Below, piece by piece: positions 17,231 to 24,389 of a stretch of DNA of 33,713 bases. The notes under the pieces are model-generated. The model saw nothing but the letters and a program-made list of their open reading frames with translations, ran no database searches and was not told where the DNA came from. Position 1 is the stretch's first letter, and each line of letters begins with the position of its first letter. Source of the stretch: Niabella sp. (lineage in GTDB: Bacteria > Bacteroidota > Bacteroidia > Chitinophagales > Chitinophagaceae); NCBI GenBank assembly GCA_017744795.1, contig JAGIAQ010000036.1, positions 1-33,713 of the forward strand, written 5' to 3'. Made by a program: the position numbers and the translations under genes.

Positions 17231-17691
17231 TCTGATTTTTTGACGTCTGATTTTCGATGTTAGATGTAATTTTGGAAACTTGATTTTATAACCTAAATGA
17301 TAACATTATGACACGAAATGAATTGCAACAAAGAACAAAAAGATTTCATGTGGACATTATTAAGCTTTGTGAAGATTTTCCCAGGAATGCGGCAGGCTTT
17401 GAAACAGCAAAACAATTGATTCGGTCTGCTGGAAGTGTTGGGGCAAATTACAGGGCAACGGTAAGAGCAAAATCGAATGCGGATTTTATTTATAAAATAG
17501 AGATCGTTTTAGAAGAAGCAGATGAAAGCCATTATTGGCTGGAAGTAGTTAAAGAGGCTGAGTTGATGCGGGGGAGTGAACTGGATCGTTTAACTGATGA
17601 GGCGAATCAGCTGACTGCAATATTCGCTGCAACAGATAAAACGGCAAAATGGAACCGGAGCAAATCATAAATCAGACATCAAAAAATCAGA
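17231..17691 (+). mobile_element. Inverted-repeat-bounded cassette carrying a four-helix-bundle gene
   Basis: The arm at 17231-17253 (starting TCTGATTTTTTGACG) and the arm at 17669-17691 (ending AAAAAATCAGA) are inverted copies, identical at 22 of 23 positions. The only mismatch is C244/A678, written with the 17000 dropped. They enclose a single gene and lie between hemF and hemB. In 23S rRNA intervening sequences the same protein family is flanked by complementary ends that close a long stem, so a related element is plausible. No target-site duplication is seen, and mobility is inferred. Confidence 0.55.
17308..17670 (+). CDS. Four-helix-bundle protein of the 23S rRNA intervening-sequence (S23) family
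   Basis: 120 residues, the family's usual length. Recognised by the pattern of helix 1 (LQQRTKRFHVDIIKLCEDFP), the conserved AKQLIRSAGSVGANYRA turn, helix 3 (ADFIYKIEIVLEEADESHYWL) and a final helix. The fold is an all-alpha bundle that forms a basic pentameric barrel in known members; related proteins are the Avd accessory proteins of diversity-generating retroelements. I see no reverse transcriptase or variable repeat here, so it is not a retroelement. Molecular role unknown, nucleic-acid binding likely. Closely bounded by 23-bp inverted repeats; its stop codon overlaps the right arm. Confidence 0.88.
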   Translation: MTRNELQQRTKRFHVDIIKLCEDFPRNAAGFETAKQLIRSAGSVGANYRATVRAKSNADFIYKIEIVLEEADESHYWLEVVKEAELMRGSELDRLTDEANQLTAIFAATDKTAKWNRSKS

Positions 17692-17703
17692 AATAATAAA
17701 ATT

Positions 17704-18690
17704 ATGTATTTACAACGACGAAACAGGATCACAAGAAGGTCCCCCGCTATAAGAGCATTGGTAGCAGAATCAATATTAATGCCTAACGATTTCATTCTGC
17801 CGCTTTTTATTACCGAGGGAAAAGATGTTGTGGAGGAAATAACATCCATGCCGGGATATTTTCGTCGTTCGCTTGATAAAACAGTAGACGAAGTGAAAGA
17901 CTTATGGAGCATGGGCATTAAATGTGTATTGTTATTTGTTAAGTGTGATGATGCGTTAAAAGACAATACCGGCAGGGAAAGCTGGAACCCGCAGGGGCTG
18001 ATGCAGCAATCGGTTCATACGATTAAGGATGCGGTTCCGGAAATGATAGTGATGACAGACGTAGCATTGGATCCTTATTCGATATATGGGCATGATGGCA
18101 TTGTAGATGAAAAAAAAGGGACCATTTTAAATGATGCCACTGTGGAAGCGCTTACAAAGATGAGCCTGTCTCATGCCGCTGCCGGTGCTGATTTTATTGC
18201 TCCCAGCGATATGATGGATGGACGTATCGGCGTTTTCAGACAGGCACTCGAGGAAAATAATTTTCCCGATGTAGGCATTATGAGTTATTCCGCCAAGTAC
18301 GCCAGTTGCTTTTATGGCCCGTTCAGAGACGCACTGGACAGTGCCCCGGGTTTTGGCGATAAAAAAACCTACCAGATGAATTATGCTAATCGCATCGAAG
18401 CCATTAATGAAACGTTGCAGGATGTGGAGCAGGGCGCAGATATCGTAATGGTAAAACCGGCGATGGCTTATTTAGATATAATCCGCGAAGTAAAAAATGC
18501 AGTTACCGTTCCGGTAAGCGCTTATCATGTAAGTGGCGAATATGCTATGATCAAAGCGGCAGCCGAGAAGGGCTGGCTGGATGAAGAGAAGGCAATTATT
18601 GAAAGTCTTACTTCTATTAAAAGAGCAGGTGCGGACCTGATTGCAACTTATTTTGCAAAAGACGCAGTGCGGATATTGAACGGGAAATAA
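17704..18690 (+). CDS. hemB: Delta-aminolevulinic acid dehydratase (porphobilinogen synthase), non-zinc active-site type
   Basis: Condenses two 5-aminolevulinates to porphobilinogen. 328 residues, normal. The two Schiff-base lysines are in YSAKYAS (Lys198) and MVKPAMAY (Lys251). The metal-binding segment reads TDVALDPYSIYGHDGI, with Asp and Ala where zinc-dependent enzymes have three Cys (E. coli type). This is the pattern of magnesium-dependent enzymes such as that of Pseudomonas aeruginosa. It is the last heme gene of the cluster, separated from hemF by the inverted-repeat cassette; ATG is 12 bp after the right arm. Confidence 0.96.
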   Translation: MYLQRRNRITRRSPAIRALVAESILMPNDFILPLFITEGKDVVEEITSMPGYFRRSLDKTVDEVKDLWSMGIKCVLLFVKCDDALKDNTGRESWNPQGLMQQSVHTIKDAVPEMIVMTDVALDPYSIYGHDGIVDEKKGTILNDATVEALTKMSLSHAAAGADFIAPSDMMDGRIGVFRQALEENNFPDVGIMSYSAKYASCFYGPFRDALDSAPGFGDKKTYQMNYANRIEAINETLQDVEQGADIVMVKPAMAYLDIIREVKNAVTVPVSAYHVSGEYAMIKAAAEKGWLDEEKAIIESLTSIKRAGADLIATYFAKDAVRILNGK

Positions 18691-18853
18691 ATTAAAAGCA
18701 ATAGAAGATCTAGATCATATCGGGATACTACTCAACCGGTGTTTTGCAATGATCTTAAAAATGATAGAAAAATGAATTTAGGAACGCTATTTGACCTCTC
18801 ACGTTTCTCGTTTGTAGATATTCTAAGAATGTTCTCTTTTTAAGTAATGCACA
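18691..18853. other. Intergenic region with a degenerate heptamer repeat
   Basis: Read on the minus strand, 18792-18812 shows ACGAGAA-ACGTGAG-AGGTCAA, three 7-bp units related to those in hemC. No gene, clear terminator or consensus promoter was found. Confidence 0.4.
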
Positions 18854-19384
18854 ATGAACTATCCCATTTCCATCTCTATCAACAAAAAGAAAACAATTCG
18901 CAATTTCGCTGCTTCTGTGCTCATGGTCTTTTTGGGGCTATTGTTTATCATAAAACCTTTTTGGTTTATCCGAAGCGATGATCCGGCGATGATCCGCACC
19001 ATCGGGTATTTGTGTATTGCCTTTTTCGGGGTCATAGCTGTTTTCTTACTAAAAACACTTTTGAATAAAGCAGAGGGATTGCTGATCAACGAAGAAGGGA
19101 TCACCGATCAATCCAGTGGCATCGCTGCCGGACGGGTGTTGTGGAAAGATATTAAAAGTATACGAACAGAACTGGTAGCGGCACAGCCCTTTCTGATGCT
19201 TGAAGTCGTAAATCCGCTGGAATACCTCCGGGGCCAGAATAATCCCCTGAAGAAAAAAGCAATGGAATTGAATTATCAGCTCTACAAGACACCCATTGGC
19301 ATTTCCGGTAAATTCCTGGATATTGACTTTGAACAGCTCCGTAAGCTCGTCTTGGCCGGATTTGAAAATTCGAAGACAAAATAG
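18854..19384 (+). CDS. STM3941-like two-helix membrane protein
   Basis: 176 residues. A short cytoplasmic start is followed by two membrane helices (about 18-38, VLMVFLGLLFIIKPFW; about 52-70, IGYLCIAFFGVIAVFLL) and a soluble domain with the pattern LLINEEGITDQSS, GRVLWKDIKSIR and FLMLEVVNP, as in PH-like membrane proteins of the STM3941 family. Function unknown. It is a lone gene, 163 bp after hemB and convergent with the PepSY-like gene. Confidence 0.7.
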   Translation: MNYPISISINKKKTIRNFAASVLMVFLGLLFIIKPFWFIRSDDPAMIRTIGYLCIAFFGVIAVFLLKTLLNKAEGLLINEEGITDQSSGIAAGRVLWKDIKSIRTELVAAQPFLMLEVVNPLEYLRGQNNPLKKKAMELNYQLYKTPIGISGKFLDIDFEQLRKLVLAGFENSKTK

Positions 19385-19444
19385 CTGAAGCGTCAGGGAA
19401 GGTGCCGGTGTTAGATGATATTTAATGTGTTTCAACGGCCGCAC

Positions 19445-19476
19445 AAAAAAAGGGAGCAAACAAGACTGCTTACTCC
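19445..19476 (-). terminator. Rho-independent terminator of the PepSY-like gene
   Basis: On the minus strand a 10-bp stem with two G-U pairs (19476-19467 with 19462-19453, loop of 4) is followed by seven T (A451-A445 on the plus strand, 19000 dropped). It sits about 40 bp after the stop at 19516. The plus-strand version has mismatches and no T-run, so it acts on minus-strand transcripts. Confidence 0.75.
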
Positions 19477-19515
19477 GTATTATACATGAGAAATGTTTGT
19501 GGTTGGTAGCGGGGT

Positions 19516-19974
19516 TTACAAATCACCCCTGTTGAACTTTCCTGTTTGCGCCATCGTGCCGTCGGTGTCTACGGTTACGGTGTACATTTTTTGACTGTCG
19601 CGCACTACGATTTCATATTCAGTACCCGCTTCATTGGTAATTTCAGTTACACCAAAGATCTCTTTTCCTTCATATTTGTTTTTAACCTTGTATAATATAT
19701 TTGATGGCAGATTGTTTTCTTTATAATAGCGGATGGTGCGCACCAATTGGCCATTGTTGCTGATGATTACGCGTGCGGTGGCGGCGCCTGAATTAAAACT
19801 GGCTTCACTGTAGTTTGGAGTGGCGTTCCATTGCACGTTTTGGGCATCTGCAAAAACCTGGTGGAAGGTTTTCAATACTTTTTCATTAACAGTGGGGTTG
19901 GTAACGGGATTGCTGTTGGCAGCCATAGCGTTGAATCCTAAAGCAAGAGCGGCGGTAAGAATAAAGAGTTTCAT
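19516..19974 (-). CDS. Small secreted PepSY-like protein
   Basis: 152 residues with a signal peptide (MKLFILTAALALGFNAMA). The mature part has the order KVLKTFHQVFADAQNVQW, ASFNSGAATARVIISNNGQLV, TIRYYKENNLPSNIL and GVTEITNEAGTEYEIVV. This matches the small periplasmic proteins with a PepSY-like fold (Pfam BLIP-like/DUF2874 type) that are abundant in Chitinophagaceae. No enzyme motif is visible. It has its own promoter (20009-20016) and terminator (19445-19476), so it is a single-gene unit. Function unknown. Confidence 0.7.
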   Translation of the reverse strand: MKLFILTAALALGFNAMAANSNPVTNPTVNEKVLKTFHQVFADAQNVQWNATPNYSEASFNSGAATARVIISNNGQLVRTIRYYKENNLPSNILYKVKNKYEGKEIFGVTEITNEAGTEYEIVVRDSQKMYTVTVDTDGTMAQTGKFNRGDL

Positions 19975-20008
19975 TTTTTAAAGTTTTTTATTTTGTTGAT
20001 TGATGATT

Positions 20009-20040
20009 CAAAAGTAGTGTCAGCAGGTCCCTTTAGTCAA
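20009..20040 (-). promoter_or_regulatory. Promoter of the PepSY-like gene
   Basis: On the minus strand TTG (20040-20038), a 21-bp spacer, then TACTTTTG (20016-20009) fits the Bacteroidota pattern TTG-N17-23-TAnnTTTG. The predicted leader before 19974 is about 28 nt. This is the most complete promoter in the window. Confidence 0.65.
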
Positions 20041-20251
20041 TCCCTTTATGGTAAACCGTTCAACAAAAGGGGGTGAACGGCGGATTTTCGGGGGCCAAAA
20101 ACTTCAACTGCGTTACTTTTAGGTGGTTAATTCGTTTTACATATATAAGTCGGGAGAATTTGTCTTTTGTTACAGTTTGATGTATCAAAGAAATGTTAAC
20201 ACTGATTTACCCGGTTGTACAACCCGTAACCTGCAACCAATATCCATCCCT

Positions 20252-20259
20252 TACCTTTG
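20252..20259 (+). promoter_or_regulatory. -7 box of the transsulfuration gene
   Basis: TACCTTTG is an exact TAnnTTTG match, 22 bp before ATG 20282. No -33 TTG at the expected distance. Confidence 0.5.
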
Positions 20260-20281
20260 TGCCTTCTAAAATGAACGGATT

Positions 20282-21421
20282 ATGAAGTTGGATACTAAAA
20301 TCATTCACGCCGGGGTAGAGCCGGACCCATCAACCGGGGCGATCATGACCCCGATCTTTCAAACCTCAACCTATGTGCAGTCCGGGCCCAATCAGCACCA
20401 GGGGTACGATTATTCCCGTGCGGGGAACCCAACCCGTACGGCCCTTGAGAAATCACTGGCTGCCCTGGAAAATGCAAAACATGGATTAGCGTTCAGCAGC
20501 GGTGTGGCTGCAACGGAAACCGTTGTCAAATTGCTGAAACCAGGGGATGAAGTAATTGCAGCCAGCGATATGTATGGGGGTACCTATCGCCTTTTTTCCA
20601 AAATATGGGAGGGCTATGGAATAAAATTTATTTACACCGATACCAGCATTGCTGAGAATGTAGCCAATGCCGTTACGACCCAAACAAAACTCATTTGGAT
20701 TGAAACGCCCACCAATCCATTAATGAATATCACAGATATTGCAGCAGTGGCGGCAATCGCTAAAAAAGCGGGAGCCCTGCTATGTGTGGATAATACATTC
20801 GCCTCTCCTTATTTACAAAATCCGATCGACCTGGGGGCCGATATTGTCATGCATTCCGCCACCAAGTACCTGGGAGGGCATAGCGATGTGGTAATGGGCG
20901 CCCTGATGTTTAACAGCGATGCCCTGCTTGAAAAACTGTTCTTTATTCAAAAAAGCAGCGGTGCCGTTCCGGGGCCCATGGATTGCTTTTTAGTTTTGAG
21001 AGGCATTAAAACCTTGCACGTGCGCATGCAGCGCCACTGTGAGAACGGGAAACAGGTAGCGGCATTTTTAGTAGCCAACGAAAAAGTAAAAAAAGTATAC
21101 TGGTGCGGTTTTGAAGACGCGCCGGGCTATGCGATTGCAAAAAAACAAATGCGCGATTTTGGCGGAATGATGAGCTTTGAACTAAAAGATGATTCAGTTG
21201 AGGCCGCTACAAAAGTATTAACGTCTACCAAACTCATAGCCCTGGCCGAAAGCCTGGGCGGGGTAGAATCGCTGATCAATCATCCTGCAACAATGACGCA
21301 TGCTTCCATCCCGCGCGAAGAGCGCATTAAAAATGGTTTGAGCGATTCCCTTATCCGCCTGAGCATCGGCATTGAGGATGTAGCCGACCTGGTTGAAGAT
21401 CTGCGCCAGGCCATTGGTTAA
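20282..21421 (+). CDS. Cystathionine gamma-synthase / gamma-lyase family PLP enzyme
   Basis: 379 residues, the usual length of the Cys/Met-metabolism PLP family. It makes or splits cystathionine, or uses an O-acylhomoserine with sulfide. Visible are YDYSRAGNPTRTALEKSLAALE, the PLP-stacking Tyr in ASDMYGGTYRLF, the Asp in VDNTFASPYLQ, the Schiff-base Lys in SATKYLGGHSDVVMG, and ESLGGVESLINHPATMTHA near the C-terminus. Sequence alone does not separate metB, metC and mccB, so no symbol is given. Single-gene unit with its own promoter box; the Fic gene follows after 51 bp. Confidence 0.92.
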   Translation: MKLDTKIIHAGVEPDPSTGAIMTPIFQTSTYVQSGPNQHQGYDYSRAGNPTRTALEKSLAALENAKHGLAFSSGVAATETVVKLLKPGDEVIAASDMYGGTYRLFSKIWEGYGIKFIYTDTSIAENVANAVTTQTKLIWIETPTNPLMNITDIAAVAAIAKKAGALLCVDNTFASPYLQNPIDLGADIVMHSATKYLGGHSDVVMGALMFNSDALLEKLFFIQKSSGAVPGPMDCFLVLRGIKTLHVRMQRHCENGKQVAAFLVANEKVKKVYWCGFEDAPGYAIAKKQMRDFGGMMSFELKDDSVEAATKVLTSTKLIALAESLGGVESLINHPATMTHASIPREERIKNGLSDSLIRLSIGIEDVADLVEDLRQAIG

Positions 21422-21472
21422 ACAATAAAAACCAACTATATTGCGCCAGATTGGTCAATTAAAGCGCAATTT

Positions 21473-22756
21473 ATGAGCAGGGAACTAACGGAGGCAGAAC
21501 AAAAAGAATTATTTCAGACGATTCTTCAGATCAATAACAGTTATCTCGATTGGGAAAAAGTGCAGCACATGACCCTGCAGCCCGCCTGCCTTACCAATGA
21601 AGCCATTTGGAAGGCTGCATTAACGGCAAGAGCGCAGGGCGCTACCAGAGAAGTACAGATGGGAAATGTTACCTTGACCTGGTCGGTTCCCAATGATACC
21701 GAACAGATCCTGCACGACCTGGATGTGCAGGTGGCAGGTGGTAAAAGCATCGGGGAAGTGATGGATCCCAAAAATGACCACCGGTATATTATAAATGCGC
21801 TGATCGATGAAACGATGGCCTCCGCCCAGCTGGCTGGCTTTACGGTCACCAAAAAAATGGTAAAAGAATTGTTACTTAAAAAAAAGCCGGCTGCAAATAA
21901 CACGGAACAAACCCTCGTTAATCTTTATAAATGTTTGCAAAAAGTAAAGGAATGGAGTAATGATGCGGTTACAGAAGCAAAGCTCCAGGAGTTGCACCAA
22001 CTGTTAACAAGGGATACGATCAAATTAAAAGGGATCGGCCGTTATCGCACCAACAATAAATTTGATGGAGCGAATATTGAAGGACCAACCTATAAAGCTG
22101 CAGACGCAAAAAAGTTAAAAGCCCACATGCAATGGCTGGAAACATTTATTAATGAAAACAAAAGCCCTTTTTACATTCACCCGCTCCTCAAGGCCTGTAT
22201 TATCGAATACCTCATCACGTCTTTGCGGCCTTTTAAAGATGCTAACGGCCGCCTGGCGCGTTTGGTCCGCTACTGGTATTTATTAAAACAGGGCTATTGG
22301 GTGTTGGAGTACATGCCCGTGTCCAATGTCATTATCAAGCTCAAACCACAATACCACAAATCTTTTGCACAGGTGCAGGCAAATGAGGACCTGGGCTATT
22401 TTATTCATTTCATCCTGCAGTCTGTAAGGATGAGCTATCGTTCCTTAAAAGACGGGTTGCAACGCACCAACCGGGAAAAGGAACAAAATCCCTTTGTGAA
22501 GATCGAAGGGCTCAATAACCGGCAGGCTGCAGCGTTGCAATGGATCAAAGAGGATGGGGAAAAGATCATCACCATACGGGAACTGCGTTCCGGCTTTGGT
22601 GTATCTAAGGAAACCGCGCGTACGGACCTCACGACATTGACTGAAACCGGCTGGCTGAAATTTTATCATTTGAATAAAAAGACCTACGCATTTGTGAAGG
22701 GCGACCATTTTGATGCGCAACTACAAAATCTTGTGCCAAATGAATTGAATAGATAG
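21473..22756 (+). CDS. Degenerate Fic-domain protein with C-terminal winged helix
   Basis: 427 residues. The Fic core is clear: HPLLKACIIEYLITSLRPFKDANGRLARLVRYWYLL. However, the motif HPFxxGNGRxxR reads RPFKDANGRLAR: the catalytic His is Arg252 (codon CGG, 22226-22228) and the first Gly is Ala257. The autoinhibitory helix that normally reads S/T-x-x-x-E-G reads MASAQLAG, with Ala121 in place of the inhibitory Glu. The C-terminal 80 residues resemble a DeoR-type winged helix (IRELRSGFGVSKETARTDLTTLTETGWL). AMP transfer by the usual mechanism is therefore unlikely; a DNA-binding or sensor role is plausible but inferred. The reading frame is intact, arguing against a simple pseudogene. Confidence 0.88.
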   Translation: MSRELTEAEQKELFQTILQINNSYLDWEKVQHMTLQPACLTNEAIWKAALTARAQGATREVQMGNVTLTWSVPNDTEQILHDLDVQVAGGKSIGEVMDPKNDHRYIINALIDETMASAQLAGFTVTKKMVKELLLKKKPAANNTEQTLVNLYKCLQKVKEWSNDAVTEAKLQELHQLLTRDTIKLKGIGRYRTNNKFDGANIEGPTYKAADAKKLKAHMQWLETFINENKSPFYIHPLLKACIIEYLITSLRPFKDANGRLARLVRYWYLLKQGYWVLEYMPVSNVIIKLKPQYHKSFAQVQANEDLGYFIHFILQSVRMSYRSLKDGLQRTNREKEQNPFVKIEGLNNRQAAALQWIKEDGEKIITIRELRSGFGVSKETARTDLTTLTETGWLKFYHLNKKTYAFVKGDHFDAQLQNLVPNELNR

Positions 22757-22837
22757 CCTAAAACGTTCTGGTATAATGCCGATGTTATAGCCGTTTAGGC
22801 CAATGCAGTTGGACTATTACGGATATACAATCGGCAT
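22756..22837 (+). other. Structured intergenic element with possible loop pseudoknot
   Basis: GCCTAAA (22756-22762) pairs with TTTAGGC (22794-22800), continuing inward through CG/CG and TATAA (22772-22776) with TTATA (22785-22789) to an 8-base loop. The loop segment 22776-22783 (ATGCCGAT) is an exact reverse complement of 22830-22837 (ATCGGCAT), permitting an H-type pseudoknot. A small CCAA/TTGG hairpin lies between. The element starts at the Fic stop codon and ends 7 bp before the Uma2 promoter box. No T-run follows the stem. Confidence 0.5.
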
Positions 22838-22844
22838 AAATTTG

Positions 22845-22852
22845 TAACTTTG
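22845..22852 (+). promoter_or_regulatory. -7 box of the Uma2 gene, leaderless arrangement
   Basis: TAACTTTG is an exact TAnnTTTG match ending 4 bp before ATG 22857. The expected transcript start therefore falls on or next to the A of the ATG. Confidence 0.5.
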
Positions 22853-22856
22853 AGCT

Positions 22857-23471
22857 ATGGGTACAATAAAAGCTGATAGTATCACTGATATAGATCAATT
22901 GGATCCCAATAAGAAATACTCCTATGCGGATTATTTAAAATGGCAGTTCGACGAATATGTGGAACTGATCAAAGGGAAGCTATTTAAAAAAATGTCTCCC
23001 GCGCCAGCCCGTGAGCATCAGCGGATTGTTATGACCGTTAGCGGTGAAATAAGTCTGTACTTAAAAGGGAAGTCCTGCGATGTATACCCTGCACCTTTTG
23101 ATGTGCGCTTTCCCTCTTCCGGACCGGCGGCAGATGAAAAAACATACACCGTAGTACAACCAGACATCAGCGTTATTTGCGATCCTTCCAAATTAGATGA
23201 GCGGGGTTGCGTGGGTGCTCCGGATATGATCGTTGAAGTAGTGTCAAGAGGAACGGCAATACGCGACTGGAATTTTAAATATAACCTGTACCAGGAAACC
23301 GGGGTAAAAGAATACTGGATTATAGAACCGGTAGACCGCTCCCTAACGATATTTATATTAACGGAGGAAAATAAATACCTGCAAACAGCTGTGTATGCCG
23401 AAGAAGCCGATATTCCGGTGTCAGTTTTACCCGGGTTCTCTATAAAATGGAGCGATATTTTTCGCAAATAA
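22857..23471 (+). CDS. Uma2-family (DUF820) PD-(D/E)xK nuclease-like protein
   Basis: 204 residues. The restriction-endonuclease-like core is visible: the N-terminal YSYADYLKWQFDEYVELIKGKLFKKMSPAPAREHQRI segment (conserved Glu of ELIKG), VQPDISVICDPSKLDERG (Asp of the PD motif), GAPDMIVEVVS (Glu-Val-Val core) and the YQETGVKEYWIIEP strand-helix end. The family is abundant in cyanobacteria and Bacteroidota; most members have no known function, and transposon or nuclease roles are guesses. Predicted to be transcribed from a leaderless promoter. The TIGR02757 gene overlaps its stop codon by one base. Confidence 0.88.
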   Translation: MGTIKADSITDIDQLDPNKKYSYADYLKWQFDEYVELIKGKLFKKMSPAPAREHQRIVMTVSGEISLYLKGKSCDVYPAPFDVRFPSSGPAADEKTYTVVQPDISVICDPSKLDERGCVGAPDMIVEVVSRGTAIRDWNFKYNLYQETGVKEYWIIEPVDRSLTIFILTEENKYLQTAVYAEEADIPVSVLPGFSIKWSDIFRK

Positions 23472-24259
23472 TGATCAGCAAGACCCTTCGGGATTTTTTA
23501 AACGCCAAGGCCGCTTACTATGAACAACCGGCGTTTATTGCAGACGATCCCATCTCGATCCCGCACCAGTTCTCCAAAAAACAGGATATAGAAATAGCCG
23601 GTTTCTTTGCGGCCATACTGGCCTGGGGCAACCGCAAGAGCATTATCAATTCCTGTGGGCGCCTGTTACAATTGATGGACCATGCACCCTATGATTTTGT
23701 ACTGAATTTTGAAGAACAGGACCTGGAGCCCTTCCTGAAATTTGTGCACCGCACGTTTAACGCGGTAGACCTGTTTCATTTCCTGGATGTGTTGCAATAT
23801 CATTATAAGATAAAAAAACAAGCGTCATTTGAAACAGCGTTCAGCGATCACCTGGCTCCGGGCGATGCATCTGTCGAAAAAGCATTGATCGGCTTTCACA
23901 ATTATTTTTTTGATGCGAAGGTTTTTCCGCATCTGCCCAGGCGCACTCAAAAGCATATTGCCACTCCCGAACGTAAATCGGCCTGCAAACGGCTGAATAT
24001 GTATTTGCGCTGGATGGTGCGCAACAATGCCAACGGAGTCGATTTTGGTTTATGGAAAACCATCCGGCCGCATCAGTTAATATGCCCGCTGGATCTGCAT
24101 GTGGCCCGAGTAGCGCGTCACTTTAATTTGTTGGATCGGACCAATAATGACTGGAAGGCAGCAACCGATCTTACGGAGCACCTGAAAACACTGGACGCCA
24201 AAGATCCCTGTAAGTATGACTTCGCGCTATTCGGATTAGGGGTGATTGAAAAGTTTTGA
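23471..24259 (+). CDS. TIGR02757 family protein (DUF2400), unknown function
   Basis: 262 residues from ATG 23471, which shares a base with the Uma2 stop (TAATG). I prefer this to the in-frame ATG at 23447 inside Uma2, because family members begin as MxxxLRDFLNAKAAYYEQP. Recognisable features are DPISIPHQFSKKQDIEIAGFFAAILAWGNRKSI near the start, HLPRRTQKHIATPERKSACKRLNMYLRWMVR in the middle and DLHVARVARHFNLL near the end. The helical pattern resembles HhH-type DNA glycosylases, but no catalytic Lys-Asp pair is obvious to me. Likely cotranscribed with Uma2. Confidence 0.85.
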   Translation: MISKTLRDFLNAKAAYYEQPAFIADDPISIPHQFSKKQDIEIAGFFAAILAWGNRKSIINSCGRLLQLMDHAPYDFVLNFEEQDLEPFLKFVHRTFNAVDLFHFLDVLQYHYKIKKQASFETAFSDHLAPGDASVEKALIGFHNYFFDAKVFPHLPRRTQKHIATPERKSACKRLNMYLRWMVRNNANGVDFGLWKTIRPHQLICPLDLHVARVARHFNLLDRTNNDWKAATDLTEHLKTLDAKDPCKYDFALFGLGVIEKF

Positions 24260-24389
24260 TTGATCAGCGTCAATTTAGATGTAAAAGGAACGTTAAACAC
24301 CCCATTGCGTTGTGTAACTCAGAAAAGAGAATCATCTTTAAAACAAATCAGAAACCTTATTTATGAATTATTCTTTAAAATTTAATTGT

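Larger units (their letters stand above)
19975..20281. promoter_or_regulatory. 307-bp divergent intergenic region
   Basis: It lies between the PepSY-like gene (minus) and the transsulfuration gene (plus). It holds one promoter box for each direction (20009-20016 and 20252-20259) and a perfect 7-bp hairpin, CCGTTCA (20056-20062) with TGAACGG (20074-20080). I see no open frame worth calling. The predicted leader of the plus-strand gene is only about 17 nt, which excludes a SAM riboswitch there. Confidence 0.55.

Noticed and set aside
17308..17670. Possible Avd component of a diversity-generating retroelement
   Set aside because: No reverse transcriptase, template repeat or variable target gene nearby; the S23 family also occurs alone.
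20252..20281. SAM riboswitch upstream of the transsulfuration gene
   Set aside because: The predicted leader is only about 17-20 nt, too short for any SAM riboswitch, and no such fold is visible.
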